Origin: Desmodus rotundus
Lineage: Eukaryota > Chordata > Mammalia > Chiroptera > Phyllostomidae
Direction of reading: 5' to 3'
Assembly: GCF_022682495.2 (NCBI RefSeq)
Contig: NC_071397.1
Coordinates: forward strand, 3,563,082-3,627,081
DNA: 64,000 nucleotides
Made by a program: the position numbers and the translations under genes. The first letter of the stretch is position 1. Each line of letters opens with the position of its first letter. The notes under the pieces were generated by a model. That model searched no databases, was not told where the DNA came from, and saw only the letters and a list, made by a program, of their open reading frames with translations. Shown piece by piece: positions 13,060 to 26,321 of the stretch.

Positions 13060-13679
13060 TACACACCCAAAATACATCCAGTGTCTAAAACAGGAAAAAC
13101 GAGAGGTAAGATGCCCTCTGGTGGAATCTCTGGGTAGTAACAGGCAAGGTCCTGGGGCCCTGGCCAGCAAGATGCTTAAATTGAAGAATCTAAGACAAGG
13201 AGTGAATGGCCAACTGGTAGCCAACCAAGAGCGACCAGACCAGCACTGTCCACTAGAAATATAGGGGGAGGTACATATTCAATATCAAATTTTCTAGTGG
13301 GAACATGAAAAACCTAGTGAGAAACAAGTGAAATTAATTTAATGTATTTTAAACTCAATAAGTCCAAAATATTGTTCATTAAACACTAATCATATCCAGT
13401 GCAGTTTGGCAAATGGTAATAATAGGAGTCATTTGTTTAATGTGAGATCTTCTAAGACAGGGACTATGTCCTATTCATATTTGCATTAATGTTCTTTTCC
13501 CCGTACGATGTTGACTATTCGCCTTCTAAAACTGCCATCTTGTGAATTATTCAATGAATAATTGGGTTGAAAAAACACTAACCAATATAAAATTATTAAG
13601 GTTATACATTTAATATATAATATACTTTGTATTATTTATGTTTTTTAACTTAAATTTTACTTTATTTTTCAATCTCAGC
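13060..13679. other. Intergenic AT-rich sequence
   Basis: No gene. The stretch around 13430-13510 ('GACAGGGACTATGTCCTATT') resembles an L2 3' end. Confidence 0.45.
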
Positions 13680-15365
13680 TTCATTCATAACCATTCTGTG
13701 TCAGTTCCAGATGTCCAGCAAAGTGGCCAGAAAATCACGTGCCTCACACGGCGGTCCCCTTGCTGCCTCAGGCACCCACCTGGCCCCGCACATATTCATC
13801 ACCATGTCATTGACGGTATTTCCTCTGCTGCAGTCCACGTCTCTGGGACTGTTCTCTAACTCTCCATTTGTACTGCTGAGTCCCTCCCCTTTCCCACCCA
13901 GCTTCCCAAACCCCTCCCCTCTGACCACTGTCAGTCTGTTCTCTATATCTCTGAGTCTGTTTTGTTTGTTCATTAGATTGCACACATGAGTGAAATCACA
14001 TGGTGTTTGTCTTTTTCTGACTTACTTCACTTAGCCCCCTCTTGGTCCGTTCAAGATGTCACGAGTGTTAAGATGTCATTCTGTTTGTATGGATGAGTCA
14101 TGTCCCGTTGAACACATGTACCACTGCTGTTTCATCCTTTCCTCTGCTGATGGGCACTTGGGTTGCTTCCATGTCTGGCTGTCGTAGACAATGCTGCAGT
14201 GGACAGAGGGGTGCAGGTATTCTTTCCAATTGGTGTTTGGGTTTCTTCGGATACACTCCCGGAAGTGAAATAGCTGGGTCATAAGGCAGTTCCCTTTGTA
14301 GTGTTCATTCCCACAGCTGCACGAAGTTTCTCTTTTCTCCACATCCTGGCCAGCATTTGTTTGTCTGATTGATGATAGACATTCAGACAAGTATGAGGCG
14401 GTGTCTCATTGTGATTTGATTTGCATCTCTTTGATGATTAGTGATATTGAGCAACTTTTCATATTTCTATTGGCCTTTTTGTAGAAGTGTCTATTCAAGT
14501 CGTTTGCCTACTTTTCAATCGGGTTATTTGTTTTTCTGGTGTTAAGTTGTCTGAGTTCTTTATAAATTTTGGATATTAACCCCTTATCAGGTGTTCATTG
14601 GTGAAATGTTCTCAAGTTCAGTGGGTCACCCTTTCATTGTGTTGACGGTTCCCTTTGCTATGCAAAAGCTTTTTAGTTTGGTGTTGTCCTGTCTGTTTAA
14701 TATTATATTTCTTTTATTTTCCTTGCCTGAGAAGATATATCAGAAAATATTAAGAGAAATGTCAGATATTGCACTTATGTTTTATTTTTATGATTTTGAG
14801 TCTTGTATTTGTCTCTAACTCATTTTGACTTTACCCTTGAAAGTGGACTAGTTTCAAGTTTGCCTTTGTAGTATAGTTTGGTATCAAATAGTGTGATATC
14901 TCCAACTTTGTTCTTCTACGTCCAGATCGCTGAGGTTACTCAGGGTTTTTTGTGTCTCCATGTAAATATTTGGGTTATTTGTTCTAGTTCTGTGAAATAC
15001 GCCATTGGTATTTTGATAGGAATTATATTGAAGCTACAGATTGCTTTGGGTAGTGTGGACATTTTAATGATATTAATTCTTCCAATCCATGAACATGGTT
15101 TACACTTCCACTTATTTGTAGCTTCTTCAAATATTTCTTTCCTCAGTAGCTTATAATTTTTCAAGAACAGGTATTTCACCTCCTTGTTTAAGTTGATTCC
15201 TAGGTACCTTATTTTTCTGGATGCAATTGTAAATGGGATTTGTGTTCTTAGTGTTTCTTTCTGATAGTTCGTTATCGTCATATAAAAACGCCACCAATTT
15301 CTGAATATAATTTTGTGCCCCGCCACTATACTGTGTTCATTTATCAATAATATACTTTTAAAATG
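13680..15365 (-). mobile_element. LINE-1 3' part, minus strand
   Basis: On the minus strand it runs from ORF2 C-terminal coding sequence ('[20 protein letters not shown]' in the frame at 15377-14940) to a 3' UTR ending near 13690. Several stops; inactive. Confidence 0.85.
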
Positions 15366-15600
15366 CAGTGGTCCCAAATGACGATGGTTTGAGTTAGGAT
15401 TTTTTGACTTTGCAATGGTGCCAAAGTGATACCCATGGACCCATCCTGTTCTTCACTTTCAGTGCGGTATTCAGGAAGTTACATGGGATGCCCAACTCGT
15501 TCTTATAACATAGGTGCTGTGTGGGGTCATTGCGCCAAACATTAGGCTAATGTAAGCGTTCTGAGCACACAGAGTAGGCTAGGCTGCGTTATGGTGTTCC
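15366..15600 (+). mobile_element. Tigger/pogo-type DNA transposon fragment
   Basis: Begins CAGTGGTCCCAAATGACGAT and includes 'TAGGCTAATGTAAGCGTTCTG', which resembles an old Tigger-class nonautonomous element. It sits between two minus-strand L1 segments. The right end is unclear. Confidence 0.6.
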
Positions 15601-16231
15601 ACTCAAATCTGTTCCATTGCCAGTCCCATGCTGTTTTGATTACTTGGGCTTTATAATATAGCTTGAAATCAGGATGTATAAAACTCACTTTTAATAAACT
15701 GAATTTACTGGCTGATATTGGTTAATAAAATTGTATAGGTTTCAGGTGTACAATTCTATAACACATCATCTGTATGTTGTCTTGTGTGTAACCCACTCCA
15801 GGTCAAGTCTCCTTCCATCCCTCAAATACCCTCGTCCACCTCCCCCCCCTCTGTTCTTTGTCAGGATCGTTTGGGCCTCTTGTGGTCTTTTGTGAGTCCA
15901 TATTAATTTTAAGATTGTTATTTAAACTTCTGTAAAAAATGCCATTGGAATCCTGGCCGGGATTGCATTGAATCTGCAGATGGCATGGGTGGTATGGACA
16001 TTTTAACAATATTAATTCTTCCCATTTGTGAACACAGGATACCTTTCCATTTATTTGTGTCTTTGTTGATTTGTTTTATCAATGTCTGGTAGTTTTCAGT
16101 GTAGAGATCTTTCATCTCTTTGGTTAAATTTATTCCTAAGTATTTATTGTTTTGGATGCTATTGTAATGGGATTTTTTCTTTATTTCTTTTTCAGATAAT
16201 TCATAGTTAATGTATAGATATGCTCCTGATT

Positions 16232-16449
16232 TTTTGTTTAATCCTCACCCATGAATATGTTTATTGATTTTAGAAATAGAGGAAGAAAGAGAAACATTGA
16301 TGTGAGAAACATTGATCAGCTGCCTCCCACACAGGCCCCATCTGGGGATTGAACCTGCAACCTAGGTATGTGCTCTGACCGGAAATTGAACCCACAACCT
16401 TTTGGTGTACAGGACGGAACTCCAAGCAACTGAGCCACTTGGCCAGGAC
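16232..16449 (-). mobile_element. VES-type SINE
   Basis: Minus-strand copy with 'TTTAATCCTCACCCATGAAT' at its tail end and 'AACTGAGCCACTTGGCCAGG' at the head. Inserted in L1. Confidence 0.88.
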
Positions 16450-16467
16450 TGATTCTTTCTTTCTTTC

Positions 16468-16682
16468 TTTCCTTTTTTTTTTTTTTAAGATTTTATTTAT
16501 TTATTTTTAGAGAGAGGAGGAGGGAGAAAGAGAGAGAAACATCAATGTGAGGGGGAAACGTCAATCAGTTGCCTCTCATACACACCCTGACCAGCACTGA
16601 ACCCGCAACCCAGACATGTGCCCTGACTGGAAATTGAACCCGCAACTTTTCACCTTGTGGGATGATGCCACCGGGCTGGTGC
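16468..16682 (-). mobile_element. VES-type SINE, diverged
   Basis: T-run and 'AAGATTTTATTTATTTATTT' start, 'CCCTGACTGGAAATTGAACC' box. The head is degraded ('GCCACCGGGCTGGTGCT'). It lies right next to the preceding SINE, in the same orientation. Confidence 0.85.
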
Positions 16683-18104
16683 TGATTCTTTATGCTAATC
16701 TCATATCTTGCAACTTTACTGTTTTGTTGATTAGCTCTAACAGTTTTGGGGGTATTTTCTATATATACAATCATGTCATCAGCAAATAGACATAGTTTTA
16801 CGTCTTCCTTTCCAATTCTGATGCTTTTTTCCCCTTTTTCTTTTTGTCTTGCTTGATTGTTCTGGGTGGGACTTCTACTACTGTGTTGACTAGAAATGGT
16901 GAGAACGGCACCCTTGTATTATTCTTATCTTAGAGAAAAAGATGTAAACCTTTCGTCATTGATGGCATTGCTAGCCATGGGCTTGTGAGATACGGCTTTT
17001 ACTGTGTTGAGATATACTCCTTCTGTACCTAAATTGTTGAGACTCAATTGGTGGCATAACATCTGGTGTATCTGGGAACATGTCCTATGTGTACTTGAGA
17101 AGAATGTTTATACTGTTGTTAAGTCAAGTGTTCTCTGTATATATCTGTTAGTTCCAAGTGGGTTTGTTGTGTTAAGTTCTCTATTTCCTTATTTATTTTT
17201 TCTTCTGTCTGGTTATTGTACCCATTCCTGAGAGTAGGGTATCAAATACTCAACTGGTGTTGAAGAACTGTCTATTTCTCCCTTCAATTCTGTCCATTTT
17301 TGCTTCCTATGGTTTGACCATTTCACATTAGGTGCATAAATGCTATAGTTCCATGTTGAAACTTTATTAATATATAATGTCCTTTGTCTGGCAAACTTTT
17401 TTTGATTTAACATCTATTTTCTAATATTAGGAGAGCCAGCCTTCCTCTCTTATAGTTACTATTTGCACATAATTTATTTTCCATCCTTTGGAAAAGATGT
17501 CTTTCCATCATGTTCAACTTACGTCTTTGGATCTCAACTGAGTCTCTTGCAGGCAGCATACAGTTGGATGATGTGTTTTCATTCATTCTGCAGATCTTTG
17601 TCTTTGGATTGGGAAGTTTAATCCATTCCTGATAGGAGACTTATGTCTGTCATTGTGCGGTTTGTCTTCTACGTGCCCTATAACTCTTCTGTCCCTCATT
17701 TCCTGCAATCCCATCTTCTTTTCTGTTAACATTTTCTTTTGTAGCGGAATGTCTAAATTACTTCTTGGTTCCTTTTGTGCATATTCTATTGCTACTTTCT
17801 TTTTGGTTTCCAGGGGCATTACATTTAACATAAAGTCATAATATTCAAAGTTGATTTTATAAAGGATTAACTTTGGTAACATACAAAAACTGCTCCTTTA
17901 CAGTTCTGTCTACAATGCTTTTGGGTTTTGATGTCATAAAATAACTACATATTATGTGTCCAAATATGTAATCATTCTTTTTAAATGTATTAATCTCCTA
18001 AAGGATGTAGAAAACAAGATTTGGAGTTACAAAGTTACAGTAATATCAATATTTACATTAATAATTGTGTCTTAATCATGTAGGGGAAAAAAAGTACTGT
18101 TATC

Positions 18105-19275
18105 TATAAATTGTGACACCATAAAAGTCCTAGAGGAGAACATAGGCAGGAAAATTTCAGATATCCCACACAGCAATATTTTCACCCACATGTCCCCTAG
18201 AGCAAGGGACATAAAGGAAAGAATAAACAAACGGCACTACATCAAGTCGAAAACTTCTGCACAGCTAAAGAAAACATCAGCACAATAAAAAGGGTACCAA
18301 CTGTATGGGAAAACATATTTGTCAATGATACCTCAGACAAGGGTTTGATCTCCAAAATATATGAAGAACTTACATATTCAACACCCAGAAGACAAACAAT
18401 CCAATTAAAAAATGGGCAAAGGACCTGAAGAGACAGTACTCCAGGGAGGACATAGAGAGGGCCCAGAGACATATGAAAGGATGCTCAGCATCACTAACCA
18501 CCTGAGAGATGCAAATTAAAACCACAATGAGATCCCACTTCAGTCCGATCAGAATGGCCAGCATAACCAAATCAACAAACAATACGTGCTGGTGAGGTTG
18601 GGAATAAAAGGGAACCCTAGTGCACTGTTGGTGGGAATGCAGACTGGTGCAGCCACTGTGGAAAACAGTATGGAAGTTCTTCACAAAATTAAAAATGCAA
18701 CTGCCTTTTGACCCAGTAATTCCACTGCTGGGATTATGCCCTAAGAATCCTGAAACACCAATTCAAAAGAACCTATGTACCCCTATGTCCATAACATTAT
18801 TTACAATAGCCAAGTGCTGGAAACAGCCATTCACCAGTAAATGAATGTATCAAAAAACTGGTACATTTACACAATGGAATAACTATACAGCAGAAACAAA
18901 GAAGGAACTCCTACCCTTTGCAACAGCATGGATGGATCTGGAGAGCATTACACTACGTGAAATAAGCCAGGCGGTGAAAGACAAAGACCACATGATCTCA
19001 CTTAAAAGTGGAACCTAATCAACAAAACAAACGAGCGAAAAAGAACCAGAGACATGGAAATAAAGAACAAACTGACAGTGACCAGAGGGGAAGTGGAAGG
19101 AGGGTAATGGGGAAAAGAAGGGAAAGGGTTAAGTCAAGGACCATGTACAAAGGACCCATGGACAAGGACAATGGGGTAGGGATGGTCTTTGGGAGCAGGG
19201 GTTGGATGGGGCAGGGGAGAGCAACGGGGGGAAAATGGGGATAACTGTAACTGAACAAAAACAACAAAAAAAGTT
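18105..19275 (+). mobile_element. LINE-1 3' end, plus strand, nested
   Basis: ORF2 C-terminal sequence ('GTGGGAATGCAGACTGGTGC', 'GCATGGATGGATCTGGAGAG') followed by a G-rich 3' UTR and an A-rich end at about 19275. The surrounding L1 is on the opposite strand, so this one inserted into it. It has fewer changes than its host, consistent with being younger. Confidence 0.87.
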
Positions 19276-20130
19276 GTTACAAACCATGATTATAACAATA
19301 CTAGTTTTTATTTTTGCCTATTTATTCATCATTATCGAGACCTCTATTTCTGTGTAGGGCTTCGAGGTCCTGTCTAGAGTCCTTTCACTTCCCCCTGCAG
19401 GATGCCCTTGAGCATTTCTGGCAGGGCAGGTCTAGTGGTTACGACCTCCCTCAGCTTTTGCTCACCTGGGAACATCTGAACTTCTCCCTCACTTTTTTAA
19501 AGTCAGTTTTGCTGCATAGAGGACTCTTTTATTCTTAAGAACTTTGAATACACTTGCCAACTGTCTTCTATCCCCCACATTTTCTGATGAGAACTCTGCA
19601 GGTAATCTTGAGGTGCCCTTGTATGTGGTCATTAACTTCTCTCTTGCTGTTCTCAAGATTCACTTTTTGCCTTTGTCTTCTGAAAGTATGATTATGTTGT
19701 ACTAGGTATCTCTCTGATTCATCTTACTTGGGATTCATTGAGCTTCTTGTTTATGCTTCTGTGTTTGATCAAACTTAGGAGGTTTTCAGCCATTATTTCT
19801 TCTGTTGTCTTGCTTCTCCTGGTACTCCCATGCTGTGTACACTGGTCCACTTGGTGCCCCATCAGTTCCCTAGGCTCTGTTTGCTCTTCAATTTTTTTCT
19901 CTGTTCCTCAGCCTCAGTAATTTCCATTGTTGTATCTTAAAGTTCAGATTCTTTTCTTCTGCCTGCTCATATCTGCCTTTGAGTCCATCTAGTGAATTTT
20001 TCGATTATTGTGCTTTTCAGCCCCAGAATTTTTTCTTTTGAGGTTTCCTCTTTATCGATACTTCCATTTTATTCACACACAGTTATCTTGTCTTTGTTTA
20101 GTACATTTGCCATGAACTCTTTCTCAGGAC
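19276..20130 (-). mobile_element. LINE-1 (L1M type), continuation
   Basis: Minus-strand L1 sequence resumes after the nested element, for example 'AGCCATTATTTCTTCTGTTG' near 19789 on the plus strand. I read it as the interrupted part of the L1 at 15601-18104. Confidence 0.65.
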
Positions 20131-22629
20131 AGAGTCTGTTGATTTTTTTCCCTTTGAATGGGCCATCCTTCCTTGTCTCTTCATATGCCTTGTGATTTTC
20201 TGGCCATTTGAGTCGAATAATGTAGAAACTCCAGATACCACATTCACCCCCTTCACAAGGCTTAGTGGGGTTTTTTTTTTTGTTGTTATTGTTTTTAAAA
20301 ATTTTTGTGGGCTGACCATGTGCTGAGAATCAGCTTGAGGTGTAAACTTAATGTCTTTTCAGAGCCTTTTCCTGGGCGTGTGTGGTCACTTATTAATTTT
20401 CCCTGAATATGCACTTGTTGGTTTTTTTTTTTTTTTTTAAATGTCCTAGCCTTTAATGTCTGCATCCCGAAAGGGGAAAAGTGAAAAATAGGGGAGGAGG
20501 GTTTCTGGCCCTTTAAACCCACTCAGGAAGTAACTTGAGCCAGAGGGGTGGGGACTTGCAACAGTGGGGGAAGGAGAAGCAATGGTTGCCTGCCTCTCTG
20601 CACCTCAGTGATCAGATGCAGCAGAGAACTGACCCCCAGTATGCAGGGGGCAGTCTTTTTCTCCCACCTTCGCTCCTGCAGGCTGTGACCACCGGCTGCA
20701 GCAAAATTGCAGAGGCCCCTGCCGTGGCTGGAGGCAGTGGGTGGGTGGCTGCTGCTGTGCTAAGAGCTGAACTTGTCTCCAGTTTACCATCCCGGCCTCC
20801 CTGGGAGTGGCAGGGCTCCAGCAGGCTCCAGAGTTCCAAGGTGAGAGAACATCTGAGGTTCTGCCAGTGCAGTTGGTGTCTAGGTTGGGAGAGAGACTCC
20901 CGGTGCTTCCTACTCGGCCCCCTTCCCAGAATCCTCCTCCATTCCCATTTGATCTGTTTAGGCTGACGCACTGAGTTGAGAGTGTGACTGGAAATAGACT
21001 GAAGATCAGCGTGGCCCGAAGACCCCAGATCCATTTTGCAGTCATGCCCCCTTCAAGTCTGCTGCTTGTTCCCCACCTCAGGGAATTCAAGGCCGAAGTC
21101 AGGTTGCAGGAATCGCCAGAAAATCATGTGATTCTGCCCTCCACACCTGAAGACAGTATCAGGAACATAGGTCCACAGAGACAGAGCTGCAAGGCTGCTT
21201 AATGAGAAAGGGCAGGAAGTCAGTTCACTAAGCACCTATTGGGACGGTGTACTCGGTGCTGAGAGAAAAGAATGAGTTCCTGGAGCCCCAGTGGGGTTCA
21301 CCTGAGTGCTATCTGTTCAAGCTGGTGTCATCTTTATGAAGATGTTGGCGTGTGCGAAGGATGATACGCATGGGTTTAAATTTTTGACTGAAAACATCAG
21401 TTGTGTGTGGGAACGAGGTTGTGAGCAGACATCAAATCACTGGTAGAGCAACTAGAACCAGTCACTGCACCCCCCCCAAATACTGATCATCAACTACTTG
21501 TTCTTCCCACCTTCTCTCCTTAGGCAGAAACTTCAAGAGATCACTTTAAAGCCATCATGGTGCCTATGGCAAGAAGGTATTTTATAAAAACACTGATCCA
21601 AAGCAGCCCCACATCAGAAATATTTAATACAAGAAAGGCTTAGACACTTGGTGTTCTTGGAGGATGTCAACTAAGCCAAGACTGGAATACATGCCCTGGA
21701 AACCCTCCCTTGCACGGCTTTGAGTGAGAACCACATGACCTCGTGTGGGATTCGGAAAGTGGAGGCAATGCAGCAGCCACGTTCTTCTAACATGTGGAAG
21801 GTCAGTGGGTAGAGGGTCTGTCTGGCACGTGGTAGGCACTCAGTGAACAGTAGTATGACCGGTTTTTGCCCCTGTCTGCAGGGCAGCTTTTCCTACACAC
21901 TGTTCTCAGCAGCAGATACTACCCCAGCCTTGTTGACACCGGGCAGACCACTGAAGATTTTACTACCTGGTCTTAAGTATGTTAAAAAGGTAGGGTCCCT
22001 CCAAGCATGGATATTTACATTTCTGAAAAATGAGCAGGTAACAAAGGAAAACCTTTTGCCTTTTCTTGCTCCAATAAGATTCCAAGGTGGTGGGAGGCGA
22101 GGATCTAGTATTTAGAGAAAAGAATCCGAAAACAAGAACCCAAACACTGAAGTTCCTTATCTCAATCTGGAGCATGATTTAAAAAGCAACACATGCCTGT
22201 CCGTTACATACTGGTCAATTCCCAGTGTTTTCACTCCAGAGTAGAATGTGAGGCCTATGGCTCTGTGCCTTTTCAGTTCCACCAAATGCTTAGGGATTTT
22301 GAGGGGTACCAGCATCTCATTCCATATGCCAAGAGATTCATGCTTCAGACTAGAAAAGGACCTATTTTGGAACCATGTAAGGGCATCAGGTGGCCTGGAT
22401 AACCATGGCACAGCCACTTTACCACTAGTCTTCCCCTTTCTGGATCTCCAAAGTCCTCAGAGAACCCCCGCGTTGTGGCTCTGCTCCAGCTGTCCCATCT
22501 AGGGGTAGCAGTTAGCTCCAACAGGATGCTTCTTGGGGTGACATTCAGTGATGTCCCTTTTTTGTCATGTATTATTAAGGTCACACATAGATTACATGCA
22601 ATTAGAAGTCAAGAGATAAATTATACAGC
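20131..22629. other. Intergenic sequence without recognised features
   Basis: Contains T-rich runs at 20270-20283 and 20421-20439 and a GC-richer block at 20520-20960. The overlapping open frames there (20535-20966 plus, 20605-21090 minus) have no recognisable domain. No gene called. Confidence 0.5.
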
Positions 22630-22845
22630 CCTGGCCAGGTGATTCAGTTAGGTGAGCATCATCCTATACAGCACAAGGTTGCAGGTTTGATTCCCAGTCA
22701 GGGCACATGCCAAAGTTGCAGGTTCGATCCCTGGTTGGGCATGCATGGGAGGCAACCAATCGATATTTCTTTCTCACATCAATGTTTCTCTCTCTTCCAA
22801 ACCAGAAAGCAAATCCTCGGGTGAGGATTAAGAAAGGAAAAAAAG
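22630..22845 (+). mobile_element. VES-type SINE
   Basis: Plus-strand copy: 'CAGCCCTGGCCAGGTGATTC' head, 'TTCCCAGTCAGGGCACATGC' box, 'ATGTTTCTCTCTCTTCC' tail and an A-rich end. Confidence 0.92.
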
Positions 22846-23696
22846 AAGAGATTAGTTATGCAAATATGGCAGCATCAAAATTATTGGGCGTTCTCCATAT
22901 CCTCTCCCTATCTCCCAAAGAAATGTCAGACGTGCATGAGAGAAAAATCTCAAAGGGAGACCCAAAGGTCCCCCAAAACATTTTCAAACCATTAGAGAAC
23001 ATCCTTTTCTGTACAGCGTTGTCAGTCATTGCTATACAAACACGTAAGCAGCCAACTGACGGAAATGACATACAGCTAGGTTGGAGGATTCTGAGTTTTG
23101 GGATTTTGACTAATCGCCTCACATTCAGTGCATTTGACACCCATGTAGCCAGTCTGAGAGAGTATGTTCTAATGCACCACACTAAGAGGGGAGTTCAGTG
23201 TCGCTACAGAGACCAAGTAAGGAAGGACAAAGTGCTTCCTAACACTCCTCTTGCCTTGCAGCCAGGTGCAGGCTGCCTCCAATTACCCAGATCACAAATT
23301 TACAGCTAGGAAGCTGCTCTGGCTCATCTTAAGGTATCCTGTTTAATCATTATTTGCTTAGGAAAAATATTCAAACAAGGGAATTATCTCATTACCAAAT
23401 ACCTTAGCAGCCAAAGGGGAGGAGTATAACTCAAATGCAGAGATGAAGCAAGGAATTGAAAGAGAATGAAAAGGCCTGGAGCCTGCATCCGCCATCTGTA
23501 GACCTCAGTGGTACCTCTGGAGAAAGGTGCCCCTGCCACAGCCCCACAGCCCCTCCTTTTTGCAGCGTGTGCAGTATCCTTCACGGTGTGTGACAGCACC
23601 TCCTTAGGCCTTCAGAGTGCACGACCGTGAGTATCTGATGAAATACGCTGCTTAAGAAGAAATGCATTCCTGACACGGGGCATCAGCTGACATAGG
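22846..23696. other. Sequence just downstream of FKBP5
   Basis: About 850 bp between a SINE and the inferred FKBP5 polyadenylation site. The open frame at 22707-23309 begins inside the SINE and matches nothing I know. No feature supported. Confidence 0.5.
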
Positions 23697-26213
23697 CTTA
23701 CTTGTATTTCACATTTTTATTAAAGGGCAAATTAAATCTCTTTGTTTCCCAAAGTGACCCTACATTACAATCACATAAAATGGTCAGATACCCACTGGTT
23801 AATAAAAACACAAACTCTCTTGTTTCCTGACTGTGTGGTTCATTCGAACACAGATGCATCACTCTCGGCGTTCAGCCCCGTGTGGACTTCACGGCGCGCG
23901 TCACAGCACGGAGCAGGGCCACGCTGTCCTCGCCAACTCCCTGTCTCATTTCACTCGGCTGCCTGTGGTTTTCCAACCCAAACAACCTTCCCTGAAGACT
24001 ATTTAAGCAAAACCAAGAACAACGTGAAACCACACTTCTGTAGTTAAGGAATACAAAAAAGTGCATCTGAATGTTGTTTTTGTTTTGGTTTTAACTCACC
24101 CCCACTCCATATTCATCTAAAAGACGGTTCAAAGACACTTGCCAATTTTTAGACAAACTGTGTAAGATTTCCGGGTTTGCTACAAGAATGTGTGAAGTTT
24201 GTTTTTCTCAAGCAGTGATGGTCACCCTCTGAGCGTTTGCTCGGACCCACCCGCGCACTCTTCCTCCTGTCTTCTCCATGCTCTTGCCTGCTCCCCCGGG
24301 TGACGCAGACACACTTGGGGGACAGTCGCTGGGCTAATCTAATTTTGGACACTTTTTGTTTGTTACCTGCAGAAAGCTAACTGGCCTTTTTAGGGTCAAG
24401 TCTCGGTCTTGGGGTCATGCTCTCATCCACAGAGCTGCAAATGCTAAAGAGCGAAGCAAAGAAGCAAAATCAACTCTTGCTTTTCATCTTTCCTAGGTAC
24501 GATATGAGGCTTTTGAAAGAAATATCTCATGGAAAAAGAAAAAAGCATGACTGAGAATTTAAAAGAATTTTAGTTATCATTAATGGTGAAACAGAATATA
24601 ATTCCATTTGTTCCATGGCTAATAACCCAGGCATAAAAGGAAATGACATTATTTTTAGTTTTAAAATGAGCCCTAACCCGATAATGAAAGTGTTTTGTTA
24701 AAACCACCACAAAATTAAAATGAATCTAAAATATAATTGCCAGCATTCTTTAAAATTAAAAGAAGTTAAATGCTGCAGGTGGAAGGGAATGCTTTAGGTC
24801 GCCAAATGCATTCCCAAGAGCGTTCCTTAGGCTGTGGGACTAGAAAGCCAGGCTCAATCTTGTTTACCCGGAAGGACTAAAATTCAGCGACGTGTACAGA
24901 TATTGAGACTCTTCCTAACTCGGTGCCCAGTGTTGGAGATTTTGAGCCAGATGCACCTGCGTGGGAAGCTTTCTTCAATTCTTTGTCATGATTTGCACCA
25001 GCACAGAGAAGCTCTCAGCCCAGGAAAAGAAAGCCACGGCGTGTCAGATCTGCGAGGAATACCCTAATGCAGGAGAGCGACTACTTGTTTTTTGAACCCC
25101 AGAGTTTGTTTTTAAAAATTCAGCTGCTAAATATTAAAAAGTCAAGGTAGGTTTTTTTCATGAGAGGATTGTAAATAAGTTCCATAAACCAGTGTACATA
25201 CACATGTTTATGAGCCAGTAAGTTTCAAAAGACAACAAAAACAGCTGCATGGACCCTATGTGGATGTGTAAATGAAGCCACTCCCGGCCAGAGACGGTAC
25301 AAGCAAGTCGTACATGCTCAACAGCAAGGGTTGGCATGGAAATCAGGTACTGTAGCAGCGGGGCTAACGGGCGGTACTGTGGTCAACATTATGTCCTAAA
25401 AGGAGCAGACTAAGGAAAAAAGCACAATTCTGATTGCTCTTTACATACTTCGGCCTCTCAGAACTTCATCCAAAACACAGAAAACTAATCCAGACACTCC
25501 CTCTGCTCCCCGTCATTGCTGAAGAGTGTTTTAGGAATGACAGAATTCCTCCTCAGGGACAGGTGGGTGTGGCAGAAACCCACACTCAGAGGGAGGCCGG
25601 CTCACTAAGGAGGGGGTGGGGCTAAGTCTGCAAGCAAGTGGCCTGTGAGGTTCTTGGCTGCCAAGTCTGTGACGCTACTGTGGACCGGAGGGGACACCAG
25701 GCCACCCCACTGTGGCTTCTGTTGGTTAAAAATACAACAGTCACATTCATAGCACTTCAGTGATTTAAAAAACAAAACTTCACCCTCCTTTCCCCCATCC
25801 GTCTACAGGAAAGGAGAAATTCAGTAAGCATTTGTGTTTAGGTTTCTGAAGTGCTACTGAAATTCTATCGCATGTGACACCTGACAGACAGCCCCAGATG
25901 GTTAGGATCATCTCAGGGGACCCTGAACTGCACAGTGGAAGCTGATCTAAACTGAAATGAGCTGGACTTCTGCTGCCGGCTCCACCTCCCCACACCAACC
26001 TGTTTGTGTCCCCGGAGTGGCCCCACGCCTCCCCTCAATGAGAGCGCTGGGCAGCAGCAGGATGTGGTTTTGTGGGAACTACTGGTTTTGCCACTTGCTT
26101 CCAGAATCACACAGACTCTGACAAACTGCACATTGAACACTGTCAGTCCTGAGTTGGGGAAAGCCCGGGGAGCAGGCCGAGTTCATTAGCACTCTTCCCT
26201 CCTTTGCATGGTG
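23697..26213 (-). other. FKBP5: FKBP5 3' untranslated region
   Basis: About 2.5 kb follow the TGA stop before the first good polyadenylation signal. The segment is free of SINE and L1 insertions, unlike everything around it, which fits a constrained 3' UTR. Human FKBP5 has a 3' UTR of similar size as I recall. The exact cleavage position is inferred, and an earlier alternative site is possible. Confidence 0.75.
23716..23721 (-). promoter_or_regulatory. FKBP5: Polyadenylation signal AATAAA
   Basis: The minus strand reads CTTTAATAAAAATGTG here, a canonical hexamer. Cleavage would be expected 10-30 bases further on, near 23690-23706. It is the only AATAAA noticed in a plausible place downstream of the FKBP5 stop codon. 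Confidence 0.7.
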
Positions 26214-26321
26214 TCATACGTGGTCTTTAGCTCGCCCTCCTTCCGTTGCTGGACTTCCTGTTTCTTTTTCATCGGTGACCCCTTCCAACGTCTTCTTGCC
26301 CGTTGCTTTACCGGCCTCTTC
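26214..26321 (-). CDS. FKBP5: FKBP5 exon 11, coding part (C-terminal tail)
   Basis: The final coding segment is 108 bp: 35 codons and a TGA stop at 26216-26214. It starts after the acceptor CTCTTCCTCAG and reads 'EEAGKATGKKTLEGVTDEK', ending '..KDHV'. Its length equals the human tail (residues 423-457), but it is the most diverged part of the protein, with about half of the positions changed by my count against the remembered human sequence. The tail is thought to be flexible and is not needed for Hsp90 binding. A different, out-of-frame reading of the same bases gives a longer open frame (26389-26186), which is not the gene product. Confidence 0.94.
   Translation of the reverse strand, partial: EEAGKATGKKTLEGVTDEKETGSPATEGGRAKDHV

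Larger units (their letters stand above)
15601..18104 (-). mobile_element. LINE-1 (L1M type), minus strand
   Basis: A second minus-strand L1. The frame at 16115-15918 (KGILCSQMGRINIVKMS) repeats the same ORF2 region as the L1 to its left, so this is a separate insertion. It is interrupted by two SINEs (16232-16682) and continues past an inserted plus-strand L1 to about 20130. Confidence 0.78.

Noticed and set aside
22707..23309. 200-aa plus-strand open frame
   Set aside because: It begins inside a VES SINE and runs into unassigned DNA. No domain was recognised.
1..23696. TULP1 or another neighbouring gene
   Set aside because: No tubby-domain or other conserved coding exon was recognised in either orientation.
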